From RUG12461 sp045657665 (lineage in GTDB: Bacteria; Bacillota; Clostridia; Lachnospirales; Lachnospiraceae): a stretch of DNA of 64,000 bases. The notes beneath the pieces are model-generated. The model did no database searches, had not been told where the DNA came from, and worked only from the letters and a program-made list of their open reading frames with translations. Of the stretch, positions 40,931 through 49,083 are shown in pieces. The DNA lies in the NCBI GenBank assembly GCA_045657665.1, contig JAZOTN010000038.1:236972-300971 (forward strand), written 5' to 3'. Each line of letters starts with the position of its first letter. Position 1 is the stretch's first letter. The translations under genes and the position numbers were made by a program.

Positions 40931-42076
40931 ATGACTACCAAAATTGACATTGTATCCGGGTTTCTCGGAGCGGGGAAAACAACATTTATTCGGAAAATGC
41001 TGGAGGAGTCCTTTCAGGGCCAGAAGATCGTTCTCATCGAGAACGAATACGGCGAGGTTGGTATTGACGGCGGGTTCCTCAAGGATTCCGGTATTCAGAT
41101 CACGGAGATGAATTCCGGCTGTATCTGCTGTACGCTGGTCGGTGATTTTGCAAAGAGCCTTCGCGAGGTGCTTTCGAAGTATCATCCGGACCGTATCATC
41201 ATTGAGCCTTCCGGGGTCGGCAAGCTTTCCGACGTTATGAAATCCGTCATAGATTTTGAAAAAGAAGAGGACGTAAAGCTGAACGCGTTGGTTACGGTCG
41301 TGAATGCGCTGAAGGCCAGTAAGCAGATGAAGGCGTTTGGCGAGTTTTTCAACAACCAGATTGAGTTCGCGACAACAGTGCTTCTTTCGAGGACGCAGAA
41401 GGCAAACGATGAGCAGCTGACCTTCTGTCAGGAGCAGATTAAAAAGCTGAATCCGAAAGCAGCGGTGATCACAACTCCCTGGGATCAGATCAAGGGAGAC
41501 CAGATCCTGAAGGTGATGGAAGGACAGGATTCCCTGGATATTCAGCTCAGGGCTGAGGAACAGCACTTAAAAGATGCGGCGGCGCACGAGGCAGAGCATC
41601 ATCATCACGATCATGATCATCATGACCACGAACATGAGCATGAGCATGAACATCATCATGAGCATGAGCATGAACATCATCATGAGCACGAGCATGAACA
41701 TGAGCATCATCACGACCACGACCACGAGCATGAGCATGATCATGAACACGAACATCATCATGACCACGATCATGAACATCACCATCATCATCATGCGGAT
41801 GATATCTTTACCAGCTGGGGCAAGGAGACGCCGCATAAGTTTGAGCGTACAACCATAGAGAATGCGTTGAAGAAATTCGCAGAAACCGAGGAATATGGAA
41901 ACGTCCTTCGTGCGAAGGGAATGGTCGAAGGAACCGACGGAAAATGGATCTATTTTGATATGGTGTCGGGCGAATACGAGCTTCGGGACGGTGATCCTGA
42001 TTATACAGGACGTCTTGTCGTGATCGGTACGGATATAGATGAGCCCCGGATCGAAGAACTTTTTGGACTTCATTAA
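40931..42076 (+). CDS. COG0523/CobW-type GTPase with long His-rich linker
   Basis: 381 residues. Walker A GFLGAGKTT, the metal-binding CxCC motif GCICCTL near residue 74 and the IEPSGVGK switch identify the metallochaperone branch. Between the GTPase domain and the CobW C-terminal domain lies a 70-residue linker (coding 41585-41794) with about 43 His plus Asp/Glu, able to bind many metal ions. The C-terminal part (YIYFDMVSGEYELRDG) is the CobW_C fold. Zn, Ni or Co are candidates. AGGAGG precedes the ATG. The next gene is a related protein 12 bp downstream. Confidence 0.92.
   Translation: MTTKIDIVSGFLGAGKTTFIRKMLEESFQGQKIVLIENEYGEVGIDGGFLKDSGIQITEMNSGCICCTLVGDFAKSLREVLSKYHPDRIIIEPSGVGKLSDVMKSVIDFEKEEDVKLNALVTVVNALKASKQMKAFGEFFNNQIEFATTVLLSRTQKANDEQLTFCQEQIKKLNPKAAVITTPWDQIKGDQILKVMEGQDSLDIQLRAEEQHLKDAAAHEAEHHHHDHDHHDHEHEHEHEHHHEHEHEHHHEHEHEHEHHHDHDHEHEHDHEHEHHHDHDHEHHHHHHADDIFTSWGKETPHKFERTTIENALKKFAETEEYGNVLRAKGMVEGTDGKWIYFDMVSGEYELRDGDPDYTGRLVVIGTDIDEPRIEELFGLH
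41585..41794 (+). repeat. low-complexity coding repeat for the His-rich linker
   Basis: CAT/CAC codons alternate with GAG, GAA and GAC. It generates methionine-rich shadow frames on both strands and may vary in length. Confidence 0.85.
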
Positions 42077-42088
42077 GGAAAGCAGGAA

Positions 42089-43036
42089 ATGGAAGAGATT
42101 TATGTTTATGTGATTACAGGCTTTATGGACGGCGGTAAGACCTCACTCATCCATGAAACGTTGTTCGATCAGGAGTTTTCGGCGGATGGAAAGGCACTGA
42201 TCATCGCCTGCGAGGACGGTGAGATCGAGTACGATCCGGAGAAGCTAAAGACAATTAATACGCAGCTGGAATGGATTGAGAACAAAGAGGATTTTACGGC
42301 TGAAAAGCTTCGCGAACTCAATGAGAAGCACCATCCGATGAATGTTTTTATTGAATTCAACGGTACGTGGGAGTTTGCGCTTCTGCTTGAAACAGAGCTT
42401 CCGAAGGGCTGGCAGATTGTCCAGACCATTGCAACGGTGGATGCGGGAACCTATGAAATGTATTACAATAACATGCGCCAGATGATGAAGGAACAGATCT
42501 TTAAGGCGGATGTGGTGATCTTTAACCGTTGCACACCGGAAACCAATAAGACTATGTTTCGGCGGACAGTGAAAGCGATCAACCGAGCGGCGCAGATTGT
42601 ATACGAAAGAGTAGACGGCACGATCGATCAGGGCGGGGACGAGGAGCTTCCGTTTGATATCAGCGGTGATTACCTTGAAATCTCCGATGCGGATTACGGG
42701 ATCTGGTATCTGGATGCCCTGGAACATCCGAAGAATTACGAAGGAAAAAAGATCCATTTTCTGGCGCTTGTCTATAATCCCGACAAACAGCGCGGAAAGG
42801 GCGTGATCGTCCCGGGACGTTTTGCCATGACATGTTGCGAAGCGGATATCCAGTTTATCGGGTTCAAATGCAAGTATAAAGATGCGGACAAGATCCCGCA
42901 TAAGAGCTGGATCGATCTTACGGCGGAGGTGAGAGTCGAGTTCGCGAAAGAGTATAAGGGCAAGGGCCCTGTGCTTTATCCGACGGAGGTGAAACCCGCG
43001 CAGCGCCCCGAGGATGAGTTGGTGTATTTTCCATAG
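42089..43036 (+). CDS. CobW-like P-loop protein fused to a TIGR03943/DUF1980-like C-terminal domain
   Basis: 315 residues. The P-loop GFMDGGKTS opens a COG0523-like GTPase domain, but the CxCC motif is absent. The last 120 residues (KIHFLALVYNPDKQRGKG, RFAMTCCEADIQFIGF, SWIDLTAEVRVE) look like the C-terminal half of TIGR03943 (DUF1980, YcgQ-like), which normally is a separate membrane-bound partner of the YcgR-like permease. CobW-like plus TIGR03943 modules are linked to metal stress and import. Here the two are one polypeptide. It is translationally downstream of the His-rich GTPase. Confidence 0.78.
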   Translation: MEEIYVYVITGFMDGGKTSLIHETLFDQEFSADGKALIIACEDGEIEYDPEKLKTINTQLEWIENKEDFTAEKLRELNEKHHPMNVFIEFNGTWEFALLLETELPKGWQIVQTIATVDAGTYEMYYNNMRQMMKEQIFKADVVIFNRCTPETNKTMFRRTVKAINRAAQIVYERVDGTIDQGGDEELPFDISGDYLEISDADYGIWYLDALEHPKNYEGKKIHFLALVYNPDKQRGKGVIVPGRFAMTCCEADIQFIGFKCKYKDADKIPHKSWIDLTAEVRVEFAKEYKGKGPVLYPTEVKPAQRPEDELVYFP

Positions 43037-43041
43037 AGAAT

Positions 43042-43262
43042 GCTCATAGCAATCACCGAACTACTAAACTCGAACCGCGCAAAGCTTGTTCTCGTTAAGG
43101 GTTCGGTATGCATCGCACGTAAGCGACGAAAGAACCGTCGCTAAGTGCTCATAGCAATCACCGAACTACTAAACTCGAACTGCGCGAAGCTTGTTCTCGT
43201 TAAGGGTTCGGTATGCATCGCACATAAGCGAGCAAAGAACACTCGCTAAGTGCTCATAGCAA
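43042..43262 (+). repeat. two tandem copies of a 105-bp structured element upstream of nfnA
   Basis: Unit 1 is 43042-43146 and unit 2 is 43147-43251, each exactly 105 bp with 98 identical positions; a third partial copy (GCTCATAGCAA) ends at 43262 where the nfnA ribosome binding site begins. Each unit has ACCGAAC / GTTCGGT closing a longer hairpin and a second stem: AGCGACG / CGTCGCT in unit 1 (43122-43128 / 43136-43142) and AGCGAG / CTCGCT in unit 2. The C-G pair of unit 1 is G-C in unit 2, so both sides changed together. Confidence 0.85.
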
Positions 43263-43274
43263 AGGAGAGAGAAA

Positions 43275-44156
43275 ATGTTTGAGATCAAAAGAGCGGAAAA
43301 TCTGGCGGACAAGATTTATCTGTTTGAGGTAGAGGCTCCGCGCGTTGCCGCGAAGTGCCTGCCGGGGCAGTTCGTGATTGTCCGGACGGATGAAAGGGGA
43401 GAGCGGATCCCGCTTACAATCTGTGACTATGACAGAGACCGGAAAACGGTGACACTTGTTGTCCAGACCGTCGGTGCTTCCACGGAGCGGATGAAGGACT
43501 TGAAAGAAGGGGACGGGTTCCTTGATATAGTAGGTCCTCTTGGCTGCCCTTCGGAGCTTTGCGAGGAGAAAAATCTGGAGGAAACAAAGCAGAACAAGAT
43601 CGTGTTTATCGCAGGAGGACTCGGAACCGCACCGGTGTACCCGCAGGTCAAATGGCTCCATGAACACGGTGTAAAAGTGGATGTCATCATGGGCTCCAGG
43701 ACAAAAGATCTGCTTTTCTACATTGATGAGATGAAGGCGGTGGCAGAGAACGTCTATGTTACGACCGATGACGGGACGTTCGGATTCCACGGAATGGGAA
43801 CCAATCAGCTGCAGGCACTTTATGACGAGGGGATCCGGTACGACCATTGCGTTGCGATCGGTCCTATGATCATGATGAAGTTTGTCTGCCTGCTTACAAA
43901 AGAGCTTGGGATCCACACCATTGTTTCCATGAATCCCATCATGGTAGACGGTACCGGAATGTGCGGTGCGTGCAGGCTTATGGTAGGTGATGAAGTGAAG
44001 TTTGCCTGCGTGGACGGCCCGGAATTTGACGGCCATCTCGTGGATTTTGACGGTGCCATGAAGAGAGTCCAGCAATATAAGACGGAAGAGGGACGCGCGA
44101 TGCTGCGTCTTCAGGAAGGTGATACGCACAGCGGCGGATGCGGAAATTGTCAGTAA
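43275..44156 (+). CDS. nfnA: NADH-dependent reduced ferredoxin:NADP+ oxidoreductase subunit A (NfnA-like)
   Basis: 293 residues of the dihydroorotate-dehydrogenase-B/sulfide-dehydrogenase FAD/NAD fold. The FAD part has QFVIVRTDERGERIPLTI, the NAD part GGLGTAPVYPQ, and a [2Fe-2S]-type motif is in MCGACR plus FACVDGPEFDGH. With the next gene it would form a flavin-bifurcating transhydrogenase coupling ferredoxin, NADH and NADP. It is distinguished from pyrK by its pairing with a GltD-like partner. GGAGAG lies before the ATG, directly after the partial third repeat copy. Confidence 0.88.
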   Translation: MFEIKRAENLADKIYLFEVEAPRVAAKCLPGQFVIVRTDERGERIPLTICDYDRDRKTVTLVVQTVGASTERMKDLKEGDGFLDIVGPLGCPSELCEEKNLEETKQNKIVFIAGGLGTAPVYPQVKWLHEHGVKVDVIMGSRTKDLLFYIDEMKAVAENVYVTTDDGTFGFHGMGTNQLQALYDEGIRYDHCVAIGPMIMMKFVCLLTKELGIHTIVSMNPIMVDGTGMCGACRLMVGDEVKFACVDGPEFDGHLVDFDGAMKRVQQYKTEEGRAMLRLQEGDTHSGGCGNCQ

Positions 44157-44168
44157 GGAGAGAATAGA

Positions 44169-45560
44169 ATGAGCGTAGATGTGTTAAAAAGAGTTCCGAT
44201 CAAGGAACAGGATCCGAAGGAACGGGCGAAAAACTTCGAGGAGGTCTGCCTCGGATACAGTGAAGAGGAAGCAATGGATGAGGCATCCCGATGCTTAAAT
44301 TGCAAGAATCCGAAATGTGTGGCGGGATGTCCCGTATCCATTAATATTCCGGCTTTTATTGAGAAGATCAAGGACGGCGATCATGAAAAAGCATATCAGG
44401 TGATCTCTGAAGCTTCAGCACTTCCGGCGGTCTGCGGAAGGGTCTGCCCCCAGGAAAGCCAGTGTGAAGGACAATGTATCCGCGGGATCAAGGGTGAACC
44501 GGTTTCCATCGGAAAGCTGGAACGTTTTGCTGCGGATTATGCGAGAGAAAAAGGGATCAAACCGGAGCCACCAACGGAAAAGAACGGGCGGAAGGTGGCG
44601 GTGATCGGATCAGGTCCGGCAGGCCTTACCTGTGCCGGAGACCTTGCGAAATACGGTTATGATGTGACGATCTTCGAGGCTCTTCACGAGGCGGGTGGCG
44701 TGCTGGTATACGGTATTCCGGAATTCCGTCTGCCGAAAGATGCCGTAGTCAAAAAAGAAGTGGAGAACGTGAAGTCGCTCGGCGTTAAGATTGAGACGGA
44801 TGTCGTGATCGGAAAATCCGTGACGGTAGATGAACTGATGGAGAAAGAAGGCTTTGAAGCGGTCTTTATCGGCTCGGGTGCAGGTCTCCCGAAATTCATG
44901 GGAATTCCCGGAGAACAGGCAAACGGAGTGTTTTCCGCAAATGAGTTTCTGACCAGGAACAACCTGATGAAGGCATTCAAGGATTACGATACCCCTATCA
45001 AGCCGGGAAAGAAGGTCGTTGTTGTCGGCGGCGGAAATGTTGCGATGGACGCGGCAAGAACAGCGCTCCGTCTCGGCGCGGAAGTCCATATCGTTTATCG
45101 CCGGAGTGAAAAGGAATTGCCGGCGCGTGTGGAGGAAGTGCATCACGCAAAGGAAGAAGGGATCATCTTTGATCTTCTCCAGAACCCGAAGGAGATCCTG
45201 GTGGACGAAAACGGCTGGGTCAGCGGGATCCGTATCATCAAGATGGAGCTCGGTGAGCCGGATGAATCCGGAAGAAGAAGCCCTGTTGAGATACCGGGAA
45301 GTGAGTACGAGATCGAGTGCGATACGGTCATTATGTCGCTCGGTACTTCACCGAATCCGCTGATCTCTTCCACAACGATCGGGCTGGATGTGAACAAAAG
45401 AAAATGCATTATCGCAAATGAGGAAACCGGAGCCACCAGCAAGAACGCGGTCTTTGCGGGCGGTGACGCGGTTTCCGGTGCGGCAACGGTAATCCTTGCC
45501 ATGGGAGCCGGAAAGGCCGCAGCAAAGGGGATTCACGATTTTTTGGCGGGGAATGTTTGA
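44169..45560 (+). CDS. nfnB: NfnB / GltD-like NADPH-binding subunit
   Basis: 463 residues. The N-terminal cysteine clusters CLNCKNPKCVAGCP and CGRVCPQESQCEGQC bind [4Fe-4S] centres; GSGPAGLTCAGDL is the FAD Rossmann loop, GGGNVAMDAARTA the NADPH loop, and the end carries GGDAVSGAATVILAM. It is the glutamate-synthase small-subunit fold used in NfnB. Together with NfnA it fits NfnAB rather than a GOGAT, since no large subunit is present. It overlaps the sensor kinase gene by eight bases. Confidence 0.9.
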   Translation: MSVDVLKRVPIKEQDPKERAKNFEEVCLGYSEEEAMDEASRCLNCKNPKCVAGCPVSINIPAFIEKIKDGDHEKAYQVISEASALPAVCGRVCPQESQCEGQCIRGIKGEPVSIGKLERFAADYAREKGIKPEPPTEKNGRKVAVIGSGPAGLTCAGDLAKYGYDVTIFEALHEAGGVLVYGIPEFRLPKDAVVKKEVENVKSLGVKIETDVVIGKSVTVDELMEKEGFEAVFIGSGAGLPKFMGIPGEQANGVFSANEFLTRNNLMKAFKDYDTPIKPGKKVVVVGGGNVAMDAARTALRLGAEVHIVYRRSEKELPARVEEVHHAKEEGIIFDLLQNPKEILVDENGWVSGIRIIKMELGEPDESGRRSPVEIPGSEYEIECDTVIMSLGTSPNPLISSTTIGLDVNKRKCIIANEETGATSKNAVFAGGDAVSGAATVILAMGAGKAAAKGIHDFLAGNV

Positions 45561-48078
45561 TTTTTTACGTACTCACCAATTGAATATCATGCTCTGCATG
45601 AGCAGTATCTGCGGTATTATCGTTTTCTTTATCTTTCTTACCCGCTCAATGCCAAGAGCCCGGAAGATTGCACTGATGATAACGGAAGCCGGCGGAATGT
45701 TTCTGCTGATCTTTGACCGTTATGCGTATATCTTTCGCGGCGACGAGAGCACTCTTGGCTGGTGGATGGTCAGGATCAGCAATTATCTCGTATTTGCGCT
45801 GTCTCTTTTCACTATTTTCAGTTTCAATCTTTATCTCTCGGATATGCTGACACGGGAGGGGAGGCTTGCCAAAGTCCCAAGACGGATGAAGGCGGTCAAT
45901 GTTCTTGTGCTCATCGATGAAGTGCTGATCTTTTTGAATCTGTTTACCGGCATTTTTTACACGTTTGATGAAACGAATCATTATCAGCGTGCGACTTTTT
46001 ATCCCATCAGTTTTGCCATTCCGCTGATTGCGCTTCTGATCGAACTTTCAGCCCTCATACAGTTTGGCAAAAAAATCAGGCGGAGAATGCGTCTGCCGTT
46101 ATTTCTGTTCACAACCATGCCCATTATCGCTGCTGTTCTGCAGTTTTTTTTCTACGGACTTTCCCTTGCAAATATGTCGATCGTCGGTGCGGAGATCATC
46201 ATGTATGTCTTTGTGGTATTTGATATGAATGCCGCCACGGAGGCCAAGGAAGAAGCGGAATACGAAAACCGTGTGAAATCCGCATTTCTTGCGAATATGT
46301 CGCATGAGATCCGTACGCCGATCAATGCCGTTCTTGGGATGAACGAGATGATCCTTCGGGAATGCATGGATGAAAATATCCTGGAATACTCCGGCAGTAT
46401 CAAGACAGCGGGGAATACGCTGCTCGGTCTTGTAAATGATATCCTTGATTTTTCAAAGATCGAAGCGGGAAAGATGGAGATCCTTCCCGTGGATTATGAC
46501 ATTTCCTCCATCATCGGAGATCTGGTCAATATGATCCGCCTTAGAGCGGATGATAAGGGTCTAAAGATTTTACTTGATTTTGATAAATCACTCCCGAGGA
46601 TCCTTCACGGGGATGAGATCCGTTTGAAACAGATCATCACCAACATTCTGACGAATGCCGTAAAATATACGGAGAAAGGCAGTGTTACATTCCGCATCGG
46701 ATATGAGAAGACGGCGGACGATGAGGTGGCACTGGATATTTTCGTGAAGGATACGGGAATTGGTATCAAGCCGGAGGATATGGAAAAACTTTTTTCGGAA
46801 TTTGAGCGCATTGAGGAGAGCCGGAACCGCGGTATCGAGGGGACAGGACTCGGCATGAACATCACAAGGAGACTGCTGGAGATGATGGACAGCCGTCTTG
46901 AGGTCGAGAGTGTCTATGGCGAGGGCTCGGAGTTCTCCTTCCACTTGAAGCAGAAGGTTGTGAAGTGGGAGCCGCTGGGGGATTATGAAAAGGCTTATCA
47001 TAATGTGCTGGCCGGGAGGAGCAGATATCAGGAGAAATTTGTCGCTCCGGATGCAAAGGTTCTGTTGATCGATGACAATCCCATGAATCTGGCTGTGTTT
47101 AAAAACCTGCTCAAACAGACGCGCGTGCAGGTAGACACTGCTGATAACAGCGACGAAGGACTCATGCGAACTCGTGAGAAAAAATATAATATTATATTCC
47201 TTGATCACCTGATGCCGGGTAAAGATGGGATTGAAACACTCCGTGAGCTGAAAGGAGAGGCAGAGAATCCGAATCTTAAGACGCCGGTGATCTGCCTGAC
47301 GGCGAATGCGATCTCCGGTGCGAGAGAAGAGTATATCGAAGCGGGCTTTGATGATTATCTCACGAAACCGATCGATCCCGATCAGTTGGAGAACATGATG
47401 ATCGGATTCCTTCCGGAAGAGCTGGTTGAGATCACGAAGGAGAAACCTCCTGCTGAGGATGCGCTTCCTGAAACTGCCGGAATTTCAGAGAAACTCAGCC
47501 CGCTGGTTGTACAGCCTCTGATCAATGTTCCGCTCGGCGTGGAACATAACGGCTCGGTGGAGGCCTACCTTTCCACACTTAAGATCTATTATGAGTTCAT
47601 CGATGAAAAGGCGAAGGAACTGGATCATTTGCTCCTGGAAGGGGACAGTGAGAACTACGCGATCCAGGTGCATGCACTTAAGAGTTCGCTGCGGATCATC
47701 GGGGCAGAGGGACTTGGAGAGGAAGCACAAAGACTGGAGAATTCCGGAAAAGAAGGAGACATGGAATACATCAGGAGTCACCATGAGGACTTCCTTTCTG
47801 CCTGTGTGAGCCTGAAGGAACCGCTTGCGCAAGTCTTCGGGGAGGCATCTGCATCGGAGGAGAATAAACCTGAAGCGGATCAAGCCATTCTGGGGGCCAT
47901 GTACGATGAACTGAAAGAAGCTGCGGAAGGGATGTCATGCGACCGGCTGGACGATATCTTTGCAGAAATGAAAGCATACCGTATTCCGGAGGGAGACAGA
48001 GATTTATTTGAAAAGCTCCGGAGTGCCGCCGGGAAATTCGAATATGACAGAATCCTTGAGCTATTAAAAGATCAGTAA
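45553..48078 (+). CDS. hybrid sensor histidine kinase with receiver and HPt domain
   Basis: 841 residues. About seven TM helices in the first 200 residues form a 7TM-type sensor. The kinase H-box is NMSHEIRTPIN with His near 251, followed by N (ILTNAVKYTE), G1 (DTGIGI) and G2 (GTGLGMNI). The receiver has Asp near 550 in IFLDHLMPGKDG and LTKP; the HPt has HALKSS near 706. Phosphate can therefore pass His-Asp-His within one chain. Start ATG 45553 is inside the nfnB stop region with a weak GGCGGGG site; the longer frame to 45496 is in nfnB. The final response regulator is not nearby. Confidence 0.92.
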   Translation: MFDFLRTHQLNIMLCMSSICGIIVFFIFLTRSMPRARKIALMITEAGGMFLLIFDRYAYIFRGDESTLGWWMVRISNYLVFALSLFTIFSFNLYLSDMLTREGRLAKVPRRMKAVNVLVLIDEVLIFLNLFTGIFYTFDETNHYQRATFYPISFAIPLIALLIELSALIQFGKKIRRRMRLPLFLFTTMPIIAAVLQFFFYGLSLANMSIVGAEIIMYVFVVFDMNAATEAKEEAEYENRVKSAFLANMSHEIRTPINAVLGMNEMILRECMDENILEYSGSIKTAGNTLLGLVNDILDFSKIEAGKMEILPVDYDISSIIGDLVNMIRLRADDKGLKILLDFDKSLPRILHGDEIRLKQIITNILTNAVKYTEKGSVTFRIGYEKTADDEVALDIFVKDTGIGIKPEDMEKLFSEFERIEESRNRGIEGTGLGMNITRRLLEMMDSRLEVESVYGEGSEFSFHLKQKVVKWEPLGDYEKAYHNVLAGRSRYQEKFVAPDAKVLLIDDNPMNLAVFKNLLKQTRVQVDTADNSDEGLMRTREKKYNIIFLDHLMPGKDGIETLRELKGEAENPNLKTPVICLTANAISGAREEYIEAGFDDYLTKPIDPDQLENMMIGFLPEELVEITKEKPPAEDALPETAGISEKLSPLVVQPLINVPLGVEHNGSVEAYLSTLKIYYEFIDEKAKELDHLLLEGDSENYAIQVHALKSSLRIIGAEGLGEEAQRLENSGKEGDMEYIRSHHEDFLSACVSLKEPLAQVFGEASASEENKPEADQAILGAMYDELKEAAEGMSCDRLDDIFAEMKAYRIPEGDRDLFEKLRSAAGKFEYDRILELLKDQ

Positions 48079-48090
48079 TGGTGCAGATAG

Positions 48091-48354
48091 CATGACGGCG
48101 GGTTCTATAAAGCACAGGCCTTGAGGAAAAGAAACATAGTTTCAGTATATACGGATGGTGTGGCAGAAGCACAAAATGCTGGGCAGGATCTGTTTGAAAT
48201 GGATCGCATGATAGATACGCTGAATCAGAATCCCACGGCGGAGCCAAAGGAACTGATCGATAATGTTACGAGAGGGATTGAAACTTTTGTGGACGGGGCA
48301 GAGCAGTTTGACGATATAACGATGCTGTGCTTCTGGTACCACGGAGTGGAATAA
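48091..48354 (+). pseudogene. remnant of a SpoIIE/RsbU-type PP2C phosphatase (C-terminal end)
   Basis: The frame between a TAG at 48088 and the TAA at 48354 reads like the last 90 residues of a PP2C phosphatase: VSVYTDGVAEAQNAGQDLF and EQFDDITMLCF hold the two metal-binding Asp motifs (YTDG and DD). The N-terminal catalytic half and any sensor or receiver part are missing, and no start codon with a ribosome binding site is present (only a TTG at 48121). I call it a deletion relic, though a short functional peptide cannot be excluded. Confidence 0.7.
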
Positions 48355-48402
48355 TGCAGGGGATTACCCATTGGTCGGCACTTTTGCAGCAAAGGAGAAT
48401 TC

Positions 48403-49083
48403 ATGACTCTGTCGGACAAGCTTTATAAAATCCTGATCGAGGGGGACTCGTGGAAAACAATCCTCGGCGGGCTCTTGGTAACGGTGCAGATCTCCCTGTT
48501 TGCACTTTTGATCGGTACCGCTCTCGGAGCCTTAATTTGTTATCTGCGAACCCGGAAGAATCCAATCCTTCGGGGGATCGCCTCCGTTTACATCGCCATA
48601 TTGCGGGGCACACCGGTATTGATGTTGCTCCTGCTTCTCTATTACGGCGTGTTTGCCCGGGCAGGGCTGACGCCGGTGACAGTGGCGGTAGTCACTTTTG
48701 CGTTGAATGTATCTGCCCATGTGGCGGAGCTTCTACGGGCGGCTCTTGGCGCTGCGGACCGTGGTCAGGCCGAGGCGGCACGAACCCTTGGTTTTTCTGC
48801 GTGGTCGACCTTTCGTCTCATTACACTTCCACAGGTTCTTCGGATCGCAAAGCCGGTCTACCAGTCTACCATTGTCAATCTCATCCAGTGGACCAGTGTG
48901 GTGGGTTATGTTACGATTACAGATCTCACCCGGGTTATCAATAATACAGCGTCCCGTACCATGCAGCCTTTACTTACCATATCCATCGGAATGCTGATCT
49001 ACCTCGGGCTTTCCTATGCGGTTTTCGGGATCTTTGCACTCTCAGACAGGATTCGTGACAAAAAGAGGGAGGCAGCTCTATGA
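48403..49083 (+). CDS. amino acid ABC transporter permease (HisM/GlnP type)
   Basis: 226 residues. About five TM helices with the BPD_transp_1 fold; the EAA loop AARTLGFSAWSTFRLITLPQ is intact and would dock to the ATPase. LRGTPVLMLLLLLYYG is the usual polar-amino-acid permease signature. AAAGGAG precedes the ATG. It overlaps the ATPase gene by four bases. No substrate-binding protein is encoded in the window, so specificity and directionality are open. Confidence 0.92.
   Translation: MTLSDKLYKILIEGDSWKTILGGLLVTVQISLFALLIGTALGALICYLRTRKNPILRGIASVYIAILRGTPVLMLLLLLYYGVFARAGLTPVTVAVVTFALNVSAHVAELLRAALGAADRGQAEAARTLGFSAWSTFRLITLPQVLRIAKPVYQSTIVNLIQWTSVVGYVTITDLTRVINNTASRTMQPLLTISIGMLIYLGLSYAVFGIFALSDRIRDKKREAAL

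Noticed and set aside
41567..42073. Met/Val-rich minus-strand frame opposite the His-rich linker
   Set aside because: CAT/CAC and GAG/GAA codons read antisense give Met, Val and Phe; no start signal and the sense frame is a clear GTPase.
43042..43262. CRISPR array
   Set aside because: Two near-identical 105-bp units without spacers and no cas genes; the pattern is tandem duplication.
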